Assembly (NCBI GenBank): GCA_003194525.1
Contig: NBIV01000031.1
Span: 1 to 64,000 of the forward strand
Direction of reading: 5' to 3'
Origin: Gracilariopsis chorda
Taxonomy: Eukaryota; Rhodophyta; Florideophyceae; Gracilariales; Gracilariaceae
DNA: 64,000 bases
The stretch's first letter is position 1; the number at the start of each line of letters is the position of its first letter. The notes beneath the pieces are model-generated. The model did not search any database. It saw nothing but the letters and a program-made list of their open reading frames with translations, and had not been told where the DNA came from. This document shows, one piece after another, positions 34,138-44,804 of this stretch. Position numbers and translations under genes: made by a program.

Positions 34138-34655
34138 AAGAAGATCTTCGTTCACTGCAATCTTTCACATTGTAACGCGAAAGCAAGGAAACGGGAGGCA
34201 AACCATCACATTCAGTGGTGTTACGTATGGCGCTGTTTTTCGACTGATGCGCTTCTTTCAAACCTTACCATATCCGTGTCCATCTTGAGTGCAACTGCAG
34301 AGTTGTGGCAAGGTGGCGCGTATCTGTATTTGAAAACATCTCTGTTTTGCCCAAATCGGTCCAACAAATTCACCAGAGCTGAGGCGAAAGAATAGTTTAT
34401 AACGCTACCGAGAAGGCCCTCGAAGCACACGGTGACAGACTTGATGCAGGCCCAGAACCGATTCATCGAAGCGTTAACTGCTTCAATGGATTGACCTGTC
34501 GTGTGAAGCTTCTTCCCTTGACTAGTACCAACATGTATCTATAGGTGTTGTGTAAAAGTTTTCTGTGTTCCGCGTTTTTCAGGTTTCCTATATTCTATAG
34601 GTTGTCATTATCGAACGAGTTCATGTTTTGTGTAACAGCCTTCAGCTAATGCAAC
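34138..34655. other. Convergent 3' flanks
   Basis: 518 bp between the stop codons of two convergent genes. Only terminator and polyadenylation signals are expected. A TATTCTATAGG-like AT stretch is near 34590; nothing else was noted. Confidence 0.4.
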
Positions 34656-37600
34656 CTAGGGCCTGTATCTGGTGGGCAGAGCGACGTATGTGAAATCAAC
34701 ATCTCGACCATCCTTGTACATTTTGAACGCAAGGGTTAGGTCCTGGCGAACACCAAGACCTTCAAAGTACATGTTGCCAATCAGTATACTAGCCTCCTTT
34801 GAACCATTCTCGGCAGCCAACTTGTAACACTCTAGTGCCTGATCATAACTCTGAGGCACCCCTTTTCCTTGGAAATAACACATGCCGAGGTTGAGATTTG
34901 CGTCTGCATTACCCATATCGATTGCTTGGCGATAGAGTGTAACGGCTTCGTCGACACTTTGGGTAACCCCGTTTCCATCATAATGTGCCGTACCAAGCCA
35001 TCTCACAGCTTCAGAGATCGAAGAAGCCTCACGATAAAGAGATATTGCTTTGGCATGGTTTACCGGAACTCCTAACCCGAGATAATAAAGCGTAGCCATC
35101 TCAGCCCGAGCACCCAAGTTTCCTTTTTCGGCGGATTCCTTGTAAAGATCCATCGCTGTCGAATAATCTTTTGCGACACCCTGCCCGTACATATAGCAAT
35201 CTCCCAGGTTGCATTGAGCCTCAGCACTTCCATTCTTAATGGCTTCACGATAGTAATATATTGCTTGCACATAATCTGGTTTTGGGCCTTGATTGTACAG
35301 AACTCCAAGGTTGTTCAAGGCGACATCATCTTCTTCATCAGCGGCTCTCTTGTAGTAAGTAATTGCGCTTTTCCTGCTCTTCCGCACGCCTATTCCTTTT
35401 TCATAACACAAACCAATGTGTGTGTTTGCACAAGCGTCACCTAAGTTAGCTGCTTTCTTATATAACCGGAACGCTTCTGAGTAGTTGACCGTCACCCCAC
35501 GTCCTTCTTCAAAACAAACACCAAGTAAACGGATTGACTCAGGGTCTTCCAAACGTGCGGCTTCTTTTAAGTACTTCAGAGCTTGAAAGTAATCCTGTTT
35601 CGTTCCCCATCCATTGAGTAAGAACTGCCCGCAGTATCGCATTGCCTCATGATTACCAAGGTCGGCAGCTTGTCGAAATAGACGAAATGACTCTGACCAG
35701 TCGCCATTCTCGTCAGATGCTAGTTGGAGCCCGTCGGAGCAGAGTTGGTCCGGGTCCCCTCTACTGAGCTTCCCGTCTGGTTGTATGGCCATTACCGCTT
35801 TGCTTTCGGGGTCTCCATTTGGTTCAGAATCATTATCATCATGTTCAATTATACGAGCGCGTCTGCGACGTGGAGGAGACCGATAGAAATCCTCTCTCGG
35901 CCGCTTCTTTCCAACGAAAGATACCTCATCATCAGCATCTAGGTCAACAACAATAGGATTGTTACCACTCGAGTCCAAAACGACGTCATCCACATCTTCG
36001 TAAGGGACCCGATTGACACGATTTTCTTCTGCTTCATATGGCAACCTCTCTACTGCCGCTTGCATATGATCAAACAACACCTGCGAATCAAATCGCTGGC
36101 TCGGATCTTCTTCAAGACAGCCCCTAACAATCTGACGTAGGCCTTCATCAGAGATCTGCTCGCACCACTTTTGAGCGCTGTCAACAAGTGTCTTGTCTAC
36201 AATCAAACGAAAGATAGCGTCTTCCGAAGGGTTGTGCAAAAGATGAGGGCCGTCGAGGAGCAAGTAGCATGCAATCATGCCAAAACTCCAAACATCGCCT
36301 GTGAAATACTGCATACCTCGGACGATTTGTTCGGGTGCGAAGTACAGCAAGTTCTTAGTACACCTACTTTTCTGTTGTTTGGACAACAAAGCACGCCCAA
36401 GCAAGCCAGTGACATCAAGCTTTGTATTGCCGTACAAACAATCATCGTGTATACGCAGCATAACGTTTTGAGGTATAACATGACCGTGGAACACATTTGA
36501 TCGATGCAAGTAACATAACGCATCGGCAAGGTCACGCAACACTCTCACACGCGCCGACAGCGGTCGTAAGCATGGCTGTTGCCGCGCCTGTTGCAGGTCA
36601 TGCGTCATAAGCTCTGTCGCAACAAGCGCGACTGGAGCTGCAGCAACTCCACGGACAGGCTGGATTAATGAATGGGCGTCTTTCGCAGAAAAGGGCCAGT
36701 TGACACCGTACAGAGTTGGGAGACAAGGGTGTGAAAAAGACTGCAGGCGAAGTGACTCCTGCAAAAAGTGAAGGTGACGAAGTCGTGAGGAGAACGACAA
36801 ATGAAGGGCCTTGAGGGCAACAGTGGTGGTCCAAAGTTGCGCTGGGCCGTGACGCATGGAAAACGCGGCCTTGTAGACCGTTGTGTGAGTGGACCTACCA
36901 ATTTCATGTGGCAGTGAGAACGAGTGTTTTGGATAGGTGGTTATGCGGATGCGATCAGAGGTTAGCCTATCAAGTTGTAAGATGGTTTGTATACAGTCGC
37001 GGAGCATGTCCTTTTCGTTATCGGGTAGGGTAGAGTCCTCAACAGAATCTTTATACGCTTGGACATCTTTGAGGATTGCAGCTAATCGCTCAGTACTTGG
37101 GATGGCGAAAGCTTGGTTTGAAGGTGGTACGCTAGAAAGAACAGCAGTGGCTTGAATTGCAGATCTCATGGCAATGCCGAGACTGGTGAATTCGACCGGG
37201 AGTTTGCAAAGGTACTCCAGAGTTGTATACAACGCTGGTAATGAAAGAAGCACGCGCTTGAGATCTGACAGCGATATGCTTCGGCAGGACATATGATTGA
37301 GACACTCCAAGACGGTATTGATCTTGGCGGAAATAAGATGAGAAGGTTGAAAGGATGTGGTAAAACCTTTTGCATCTAAATCTCTTTGAAGAGAGAGTGC
37401 GGAGGCGTGCAACTCCGTAAGCCTTTGTTGCGCTTCGTTGTGATCAATGCGATGTCGAAGCAACGCATGCACGTCTCCGGCGAAATCGATAATGGAACGC
37501 ATGCAGGATGCATGGTGGTGTTCGGCGAAGGTGGCGATATGCGACAGATGGGTTACGGGGTTGAGAATGGAACGCAGAGCGGGCACGAGTAAGGAATTTA

Positions 37601-38282
37601 GAGGACAGCTGCGGATGGCCTTTTGCAAGGCTAAGATGACGCGTTCGAGGGACGGGGATGCCGATGTCGATGACGATGCAGGTTGCATCGCGGAGCTCGA
37701 AGCGAAAGAGGGACCTGCAGCGGATTGCCGCTCAACGGGATGTGATGCGTGGAGTTGTTGTTCAACGGGTTGCGGTTCGGCGGATTCTGGTTCGATTGGT
37801 AGTTGTTCAACGAACTGCGCTACGGCCGGGTCGTGTTCGATAGGGTCCGGCTCGACGGGTTCCTGTTGGATGGATTCCGGTTCGATGGATTCCGGTTCGA
37901 CGGGTTCCGGTCCGATGTATTCCGGTTCGATCGTTTCCGGTTCGATCGGTTCCGGTTCGATGGGTTCTGGTTCGGCGGGTTCTGGTTCGGCGGGTTCCGG
38001 TTGGACGAGTTGCGATTCGGCGGGTTGCAGTTGGGCAGGTGGGTGTTCGGCAAAACGCAGTCCGGAAAATTCTTGTTCGGCGGGTTGCAGCCCTTCGGGA
38101 AGCCGGTCCGTGAGAGGCGGATCAACAAGGGCTTGTTCGGGTGGTTGTTCGTCGCGGGGAGGTGCGTTCTCCGGCGGAGGGTCAACGGAAGAGGGCGACA
38201 ACAAGTCGCGCGCCGCGACTCGAGCGCGTCGCCGAGCGAACGGAACATGACCGGCGGGCGCGTCGAGAGCGAGCGCATGCAT
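34656..38282 (-). CDS. Pseudokinase with Sel1 repeats and Pro/Glu repeat N terminus (1208 aa)
   Basis: Residues 35-190 are Pro/Glu-rich, with a tandem EPEPxE run at about 95-150. Helices fill 210-440. A kinase-like domain spans about 453-740. The VALK lysine (491), APE (649-651) and DVWSFG are kept, but the catalytic HRD is HGH (599-601) and DFG reads VTG (624-626). Both catalytic Asp residues are therefore gone, and phosphotransfer is unlikely. A linker has a SUMO-interaction-like VVDLDADDE (778-786) and basic RRRRAR near 805. Eight or so Sel1 repeats (36-residue, AxxxLGxxYxxGxGV) run from about 857 to 1190. Sel1 domains act as scaffolds in protein complexes, so a scaffold or signalling adaptor is likely. 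Start ATG at 38282 faces BMS1 at 38707. Confidence 0.9.
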   Translation of the reverse strand: MHALALDAPAGHVPFARRRARVAARDLLSPSSVDPPPENAPPRDEQPPEQALVDPPLTDRLPEGLQPAEQEFSGLRFAEHPPAQLQPAESQLVQPEPAEPEPAEPEPIEPEPIEPETIEPEYIGPEPVEPESIEPESIQQEPVEPDPIEHDPAVAQFVEQLPIEPESAEPQPVEQQLHASHPVERQSAAGPSFASSSAMQPASSSTSASPSLERVILALQKAIRSCPLNSLLVPALRSILNPVTHLSHIATFAEHHHASCMRSIIDFAGDVHALLRHRIDHNEAQQRLTELHASALSLQRDLDAKGFTTSFQPSHLISAKINTVLECLNHMSCRSISLSDLKRVLLSLPALYTTLEYLCKLPVEFTSLGIAMRSAIQATAVLSSVPPSNQAFAIPSTERLAAILKDVQAYKDSVEDSTLPDNEKDMLRDCIQTILQLDRLTSDRIRITTYPKHSFSLPHEIGRSTHTTVYKAAFSMRHGPAQLWTTTVALKALHLSFSSRLRHLHFLQESLRLQSFSHPCLPTLYGVNWPFSAKDAHSLIQPVRGVAAAPVALVATELMTHDLQQARQQPCLRPLSARVRVLRDLADALCYLHRSNVFHGHVIPQNVMLRIHDDCLYGNTKLDVTGLLGRALLSKQQKSRCTKNLLYFAPEQIVRGMQYFTGDVWSFGMIACYLLLDGPHLLHNPSEDAIFRLIVDKTLVDSAQKWCEQISDEGLRQIVRGCLEEDPSQRFDSQVLFDHMQAAVERLPYEAEENRVNRVPYEDVDDVVLDSSGNNPIVVDLDADDEVSFVGKKRPREDFYRSPPRRRRARIIEHDDNDSEPNGDPESKAVMAIQPDGKLSRGDPDQLCSDGLQLASDENGDWSESFRLFRQAADLGNHEAMRYCGQFLLNGWGTKQDYFQALKYLKEAARLEDPESIRLLGVCFEEGRGVTVNYSEAFRLYKKAANLGDACANTHIGLCYEKGIGVRKSRKSAITYYKRAADEEDDVALNNLGVLYNQGPKPDYVQAIYYYREAIKNGSAEAQCNLGDCYMYGQGVAKDYSTAMDLYKESAEKGNLGARAEMATLYYLGLGVPVNHAKAISLYREASSISEAVRWLGTAHYDGNGVTQSVDEAVTLYRQAIDMGNADANLNLGMCYFQGKGVPQSYDQALECYKLAAENGSKEASILIGNMYFEGLGVRQDLTLAFKMYKDGRDVDFTYVALPTRYRP

Positions 38283-38706
38283 GGAACATACAAGCCGGCT
38301 CTCCAGAGCCCCAAACGCACACCTCTCTCAGATGCAGCGGCAGCGCAATGGCGGATGCCATCGGCTCCCGTCCGTTCCAATGAGGATCGTTGTCGCCCAA
38401 GTCTCGCTGCACCCGCACTGTCCCCCGTGCGTGCGCCCCCAAAAATCGCGCCAAATTTGCATCGCTACGGTGCATCACCCCTTTACCGACCCTACTTCTA
38501 ATCTCGGCCGCAACTTCATCCGCCTGAGTGCTCCATAGTAGCCGCACGTACGAAGGTAGCCGTCGCGTCACGGCGACCGCGTCACGCGCACTTGATCCCT
38601 TCATTGTCCACGTCTTGCCGCCCGCCGTCCGCCGTCATTACGCGTTTTAAAGCACGGCGCGAAGGAGGTGCGCGACCTTCTGCTGCTCATCGCCTACAAA
38701 CGTACA
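38283..38706. promoter_or_regulatory. Shared divergent promoter region, pseudokinase-Sel1 gene and BMS1
   Basis: 424 bp between facing-away start codons, GC-rich. No individual element could be identified. A CG-rich stretch near 38560-38590 may be a core promoter. Called from geometry only. Confidence 0.45.
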
Positions 38707-40179
38707 ATGGAGGCCGGTGCGGTTGCCTCGCAAAAGGCTCACCGCCCTTCAAGAACAAAAAAGAAGAAGTCAAAGTCTCCCGGAACGGGCGGCAAAAAGA
38801 ACGCAGTGGCACGCCCAGGTGCGCTTGCAAGACGCATCCGACTCGCAGCAGATCGCTCTGAGAAACGCGCTCCCAACCCTACTCTTCCAGTCGATCGCAC
38901 TGGCGGCGATGCAGCTCCCCGAATCATAACCGTCGTCGGCCCCCGCGGAGTCGGCAAGAGCACTATTATTCGAAACCTCATAAAGCACTACTCGAAACGC
39001 AGTGTGCCCACTATTACAGGCCCAATCACTACCGTTGCTGGTCATCGTAAGCGCATCACATTTGTAGAGGTTGGCCCTGACCTTAGCTCCATGATTGATG
39101 CTGCCAAAGTGGCAGACCTCGTTCTACTCGTTATTGACGCCAGTTACGGTTTTGAGATGGAAACCTTCGAGTTTCTTAACATTGCAGCTACTCACGGAAT
39201 GCCCAAGGTCATGGCTATACTCACTCACCTTGACAAACTTCGCGACGGAAAACAAGTGCGTAATGCAAAGAAATCCTTTAAGGACCGTATCTGGGCAGAG
39301 CTGTATAACGGCGCAAAGCTGTTTTACTTCTCTGGTATCACCACAACAGGTGACTATTTAAAGCGGGAAGTCCTCAACCTTGCACGCTTTATATCAGTCA
39401 CCAAATACCCTAACATAACATGGCGTTCCGATCACCCATATGTGCTCGCTGACCGTATCGAAGACATATCCCCCAAGAGTCTCCCGGAAAGTGCAAATCG
39501 AACCGTAGCTGCTTACGGCTATGTACGAGGAACACCTCTGCGAGCCGCGGCGGGACATTGGCGCGTACATCTTGCAGGTGTGGGTGACTTATCAGCCCAA
39601 AATCTTGAGGCTCTTCCAGACCCGTGCCCAGCTGTCAATTTAAAAACGAAGCAAACATCTTCTGCCAGTGGAGACGGTAAGCCCAAACGGAGAATCGCTC
39701 AAAAGGAGCGAATGATCCATGCCCCGATGGCTCCTGAGATTGACGGAATCGCATTCGATAGAGACGCTGTTTATATCAATCTACCTCAAGAAGATGTACG
39801 CTTCTCAGATAAGAAGGCGCTAGTAACCGATGCTGGAACTGTCCTCGGTGAAGAAGACCAAGGCGATGAATCTTCCGATGGTGAGGGGGAGAAGATGGTA
39901 AAGCAACTTCAGAAGACCGATGCGATAGCTGTCGATGAGAGTCTGAAGAAGGCTACTTTGCAACTGGTAAAAGGAGGGAAAGCGATAGTGTCTGGAAATG
40001 TAACAGACGAGCGCTTGAGACGGCCGGCTGATTTCGGTGTCGGAGGAAATTTTAGAAACCGCGAAGGCGTCGGCATCAATGAAAGGCTAAGCGAAGACGA
40101 CAGCGAAATTGAACATGACAGAACAAGTGAGAGCGAGAGTGAAAGCGAAAATGAGACCGAGCGCGAGAGCGAGACCGTG

Positions 40180-40226
<47 letters not shown>

Positions 40227-42534
40227 AAGTGAAAGTGAGAGCGCAAGCAAAGCCGGAGCAAAAGGCACATTGAGAACCCAAGACAATAGGGCAAGCGAAT
40301 GCAAACGAGAAAGCACAAAGGGTGTCCACGCAGAAGACGATAGCGATGAAAGTGAAGATCGTGAGGATCTTGCACACGAAGAAACTTCACAAGGCCCTGT
40401 GATGGTACAAAAAGACACTTTCCTTGCTGAAGACAACCACGATTCATCAGACGTAGCATCTACATCCAGCGGGTCAACAGAGGATGAAAACAATACTCAT
40501 GAAGATGAAAAGGATGTCGATGCAGCTGCCAAGCGATGGAAGGACTTGACATTGAAGAACGCGGAGCAGAAGTTACGAAGTACAATATCACCTTCCAAGG
40601 CTCTAGAAAAATATATATACGGGGATGGTCCCCAAACATCCGAGATTGAGAACGGAAAAGACTCTCTCCACGACGATGAGAGAGACGCAGAAGATGACTT
40701 CTTCAGACCTCGCACTGTGAGGAAGAATAACATGCTTGGGTCCATGTTTTCCAGTGCAGTGATGGAAGATATCATTAGACTCCTTCCCCAGGCCGCTAGA
40801 GATTGGGTATCTGATGAACCTGCCTGCGCTAGATTGCGCCGGAAGAGATTCGCCACTGGTCAGCGTGATATGGATAACGAAGAGACTAATGACGTTGCAA
40901 ATGACGAAGTTCTGGACGGCGGTTTTGAAGATTTGGAAACTGGGGAGAAATATGTTGGTTCTAAAGATACGTCAGATAACGATGAAGGGGACAACGATCA
41001 AATGGATATTATACGGGAAAAGAAGATCCGCAAGAAAGAACGGTTTGACAAGGAGTGGGATGCTAAGGATAAACAAGAAGGCGAGTCCGGTGATGAAGCA
41101 GAGGAATCAGCCGATGAAGGACATCCGAATGTGAAGTCTAGAAAGGCTCTCAGAGGTGCATCGATGAGAGCCCCAGATCCTAGGAAGCTTGAGAGAGAGA
41201 AGTTTGAAAAGCTGAGAAATGAGGAGTTTGGAGAACTCGACTCTGAAACACGCTTGGCACTAGAGGGTATTTCCCCAGGTCAGTACGTGAGGATGGAACT
41301 GCAAGACGTCCCAACTGAGTTTGTCAGGTTCTTCGACCCCAACTACCCTGTGGTGCTTGGAGGGCTGAAACCTTCAGACGATGAAGGAAAGACGTATGTA
41401 AGAGCAAGAATCCGACGCCACCGATTTAAGCGAGGGGTGCTGAAGTCCACAGATCCTGTGGTCATGAGCATTGGCTGGCGGCGATTCCAAACCGTTCCTA
41501 TTTATGATATCGAGGATCAAGGCAGACGACGAAGATATCTCAAATACTCACCGGAGTATCTACATTGCAACGCTACGTTCTGGGCGCCGAGCGTAGCCCC
41601 AGGAGCAGGAGTTGTGATTTGCCAAACATTAGGACGAGATCGGTCGAGTTTCCGCATAGCTGGTACAGGCGTGGTGACTGAATTAGATACTGTGTGCAAA
41701 GTTGTGAAGAAACTGAAGCTAGTTGGAGAGCCCGTCAAGGTTCACAAGAACACCGCATTCATCAAAGGCATGTTCAATTCAGAGCTTGAAGTTTCGAAGT
41801 ACATAGGCGCCGGTATTCGTACAGTTAGTGGAATCAGAGGTACAATCAAAAAAGGGATACCTCCGAACTCTCAAGGAAACATGATTGATAACGATCTTGC
41901 AAAGAGCCCACCTGGTACTTTCCGTGCAGGATTTGAGGACAAAATCCTGCTGAGTGACATCGTGTTTTTGAGAGCATGGGTCCCAGTCGAAGCTCCTAGG
42001 TTTTGCTCGATTGCCACCACTCTGCTCGACAAAGATCGAAGTGGCTACGGGACGTGGAGGATGAGAACGATTCGCGAAGTTCGTGAGGCAAAGCAGATGC
42101 CAATTCCAGTTTCTCAAGATTCCTTATACAAGCCCATAGAAAGGGCACGGCCTGTTTTCACACCACTCCGAATCTCAAGGAAACTCGAAAGCTCACTGCC
42201 GTACGCCTCAAAACCGAAGAATTTTGCGGCAAAGAATAAGCCAAAGAATCTACCCCTACGAAAAGCGGCGGTTGTTGAAGAAAGAGCTTTGGTACTTGGC
42301 AAGAAGGAAAGAAAAGAACGAAAACTTCTGCAGGCAGTGTACAGTATTAGAAACGATAGAGTGACGAAGAAGAAGGAAGCAAAGACGCAGGCTCTTGTGC
42401 GCCGAAAGAAAGAAATCGAAAGGGCGGAAGCGAAGCGCTTGAACGCGTCAAAGGAGAGAAAGAAGAGAAAGTTTGCTCTGCAAGGAGCTCGGGAAGCACG
42501 CGAAGCAAAACGAAAGCGCGGGTCTGACGATTAG
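38707..42534 (+). CDS. BMS1: Ribosome biogenesis GTPase BMS1 (1275 aa)
   Basis: The start at 38707 (MEAGAVASQKAHR) is preferred over an in-frame ATG at 38668, because other BMS1 proteins begin MEA with a nearby HR. Basic N terminus, then GTPase domain with P-loop GPRGVGKST (about 78-86) and a Switch/G3-like region VEVGPD; G4 THLDK. A long acidic Ser/Glu-rich linker follows, including a perfect SE repeat at about 40180-40250. The C-terminal half has the Bms1/Tsr1 domain (about 850-1120: EFVRFFDPNYPVVLGGL, PEYLHCNATFWAP) and a basic tail with KKERKERKLLQ. In other eukaryotes BMS1 recruits Rcl1 to the 90S pre-ribosome in the nucleolus for 18S rRNA maturation. The protein is intact and of normal length. 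Confidence 0.95.
40120..40255. repeat. GARAGT microsatellite encoding Ser-Glu repeats inside BMS1
   Basis: A run of AGTGAAAGTGAGAGTGAAAG-type hexamers encodes alternating Ser and Glu. The antisense strand is open over 585 bases because of the same periodicity, giving a Leu/Ser-rich false frame (39909-40493). Confidence 0.9.
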
Positions 42535-42831
42535 TAATGTTTCTATGGACTGATAAAGCAGTGGAGCTTGCCATTAACACGAATATATGTTTCCAGAGTA
42601 GATGGAATGTCTTTCTGTTTTTAGATGCCCTTTGTACATCTGATACCAGTAGATACCGTTAGATAAGACGGTATCAGACTCGAATTCTATCATGTACGAG
42701 CGGGAATGTTGACCATTCAGAAAATACACGATGTAGATCTCAATTGAGGGTTTAGCACAGTTTGACTTCTCTTTTGGGGATGCTCAGGAGTATCACTTGC
42801 ATCAAGTGTTCATCTATTCATAAGGATGTAA

Positions 42832-43233
42832 TCAAGACGCCGGGTTTGCTTCGTCGCTTTTCAGTTGCGCAAGAGAAGGGATGGCTGCCTCAAGAGCCGC
42901 CAACTGCAGTTTGGCTTTTCTTTCCTTTTCTTCGATCTGGGAGTGCGTGTGATGCGAAAAATGTTAGATCACCCGAATGATTGTTCGCGGATTTCTCGAT
43001 TAATGAGGCGGAGGAATCCAAAACCCATGGCCCGGGTGCGGAATGATAAACGAATCGGCAAATATGGGAGTTCAAGCAACAGAGAATGGACATACCTGGT
43101 GTTGGATCGAATCAATCTTTCGCGTCATTGCATTATTGACGTTGTTCACATCGTGATAGAGCCAGTAAAAGCAGTTCGCGCTTCCTACAGCCAGTCCAAC
43201 CATGAATGCGCCAAGCTTCGAGGGAAGTGCCAT
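42832..43233 (-). CDS. Small spliced gene: N-terminal membrane segment and helical tail (80 aa)
   Basis: Exon 1 is 43096-43233 (46 codons) and exon 2 is 42832-42936 (34 codons plus TGA). They are joined by an intron at 42937-43095 (159 nt) with donor GTATGT and acceptor CCCAG. A branch site TCTAAC lies about 30 nt before the acceptor, and the phase is 0. The protein starts MALPSKLGAFMVGLAVGSAN, with a hydrophobic helix (about residues 8-26), and then has a charged, coiled-coil-like helix (KIDSIQHQIEEKERKAKL). The size and topology recall small organelle-membrane proteins, but I do not recognise a family. The splice signals and continuous frame are good evidence that it is real. It is convergent with BMS1, about 300 bp away. 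Confidence 0.75.
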
Positions 43234-44804
43234 TGAGAAAAGATACTTTGTTTTTGTGATGATCGATACGACTCGGTGAATATTCCAACGGAATACCTTG
43301 TTTGATGCACGACGATGTAGCAGCAAATGACTGATGGTGGTCTTTCAGGAGCAGCCTGCTTGTTTCAGAACGGGAGCGCAAGCTGATGCTGGTTATCTTT
43401 CAATGCTGCAAAAACCTACCAAGCTTCAGCAATATGGATCTGGCCGTACGAAGCAGGCGAATGATTGGATTCGTTCAGTGGCGATGTACAAACTTCACAC
43501 TACGAAGGTACAATATAGAAAGAGGATGCATGAGTGCCTTATAAAGAAACGAATGGGATACCCAATGCAAGCAAGAGGATACCAAAATATTCTTAATTGT
43601 GTATAGTAGGACATCGAAGTGACTCGCAGCAGGATTTGATTCTGAACCGTTCGTACTACAAAGTTCAAAGCCACGACAGGTAGCAATCCTAGCTAGCTAG
43701 CTAGCCTTCTTACCTTTGGTACCAACGGTAGGCATATCTAGCTAGTCCTGGACTGTTGTGAGTAGTGCGTACGAGCCAGACAGCGAGTTCATAGCGACGT
43801 TAGAGCTATCAACCCCATTAACTGCCCGTGCTTCGTTCATGTAGAACAGAGATAATAGGGTTACGTCATCTTGGAAAGCTAAACGCAATCTGTCACAGTT
43901 GATGAACATTTAATGCAACCTAAACAGAACGCACTCAACTTTTTTTTTCAATGCCAAGCACAAGAGCCGAAGCGTACCCAAAGGCTTGTAGGGATGCCAT
44001 AATCGTGTATTCTTTGGACGACGGCGTTTCATCTGCTTTGCCCTCGTGAGTCTTTGCCCGAATGTGCTTATTTACAGCACAACAATCGGTACTCGAATCT
44101 TCGTTCTCTTCCTGGAGTCTAACATCTTGGTATTAACTCTCGGGAGGCAAATGATTCTAACATACACCTTGGTGGTAACGTTCCTCGCCCGTCCACGATG
44201 AATCCTCAAACGGAAGGTTGATTCATCAAGGGTGGAATAATACTGCACCGGTTCGTTAGATGAGCACGTTGGGCTTTGCTAGGAGGCTCCACTGAAACGT
44301 TTGCCGGCATACACCTCATCAAACTCTTCATTTCCTACGGATGAAGAGCAGGCCGCTCAACATACGCCAGAACTGATTAACTTTTATCCTGTCCACACTA
44401 TCTGGCCATGTAATACTTCTTTGTGAGGGCTCCTACTGGAAACAAAAGCGAGCGAAAACCAAACAGTGAGATCATGTGACGTGGTAGTTCTAAATTGCAA
44501 CAAATGCGCCGTTGCGGTAGTGGTCGACGTAATAATTAAGATGGGGCGACCGCTTAGGGCAACCTCTCATCCCCAAATGTTTTCTTCTCTCAGTACCAAG
44601 GGTATCGCGGCAGCACTACCGCCGTAGGTCATTGCGCTCTGCATTCGTCAGTTTCTAGGAGTGAATGTCAAAGCAGAAGCAGTGCCATAGTTATTTCGCA
44701 CTACGCGTTCCTCCGCGACGCTACTACGGTCAGAACCTCGGTCTGCATCAAAAGTTCCGGACTGCGGTTTAGTCGAGGAGTGACTGGAAACCTACGCTAT
44801 TCAA
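43234..44804. other. Long intergenic region
   Basis: About 1.6 kb with one weak plus frame (43334-43606, 90 codons, Lys/Gln-rich, no known domain). A tetranucleotide CTAG run at 43690-43705 and a GGTACC palindrome are near 43713. No other gene was recognised. The promoter of the glycosyltransferase gene should lie toward 44800. Confidence 0.4.

Noticed and set aside
37447..38501. Long plus-strand frames (Gly/Ser/Cys-rich and Phe/Gly/Asp-rich)
   Set aside because: Antisense of the Pro/Glu repeat of the pseudokinase-Sel1 gene; low complexity with no domain.
39909..40493. Long minus-strand open frame rich in Leu/Ser
   Set aside because: It is the antisense of the Ser/Glu microsatellite in BMS1 and is open only because of the repeat period.
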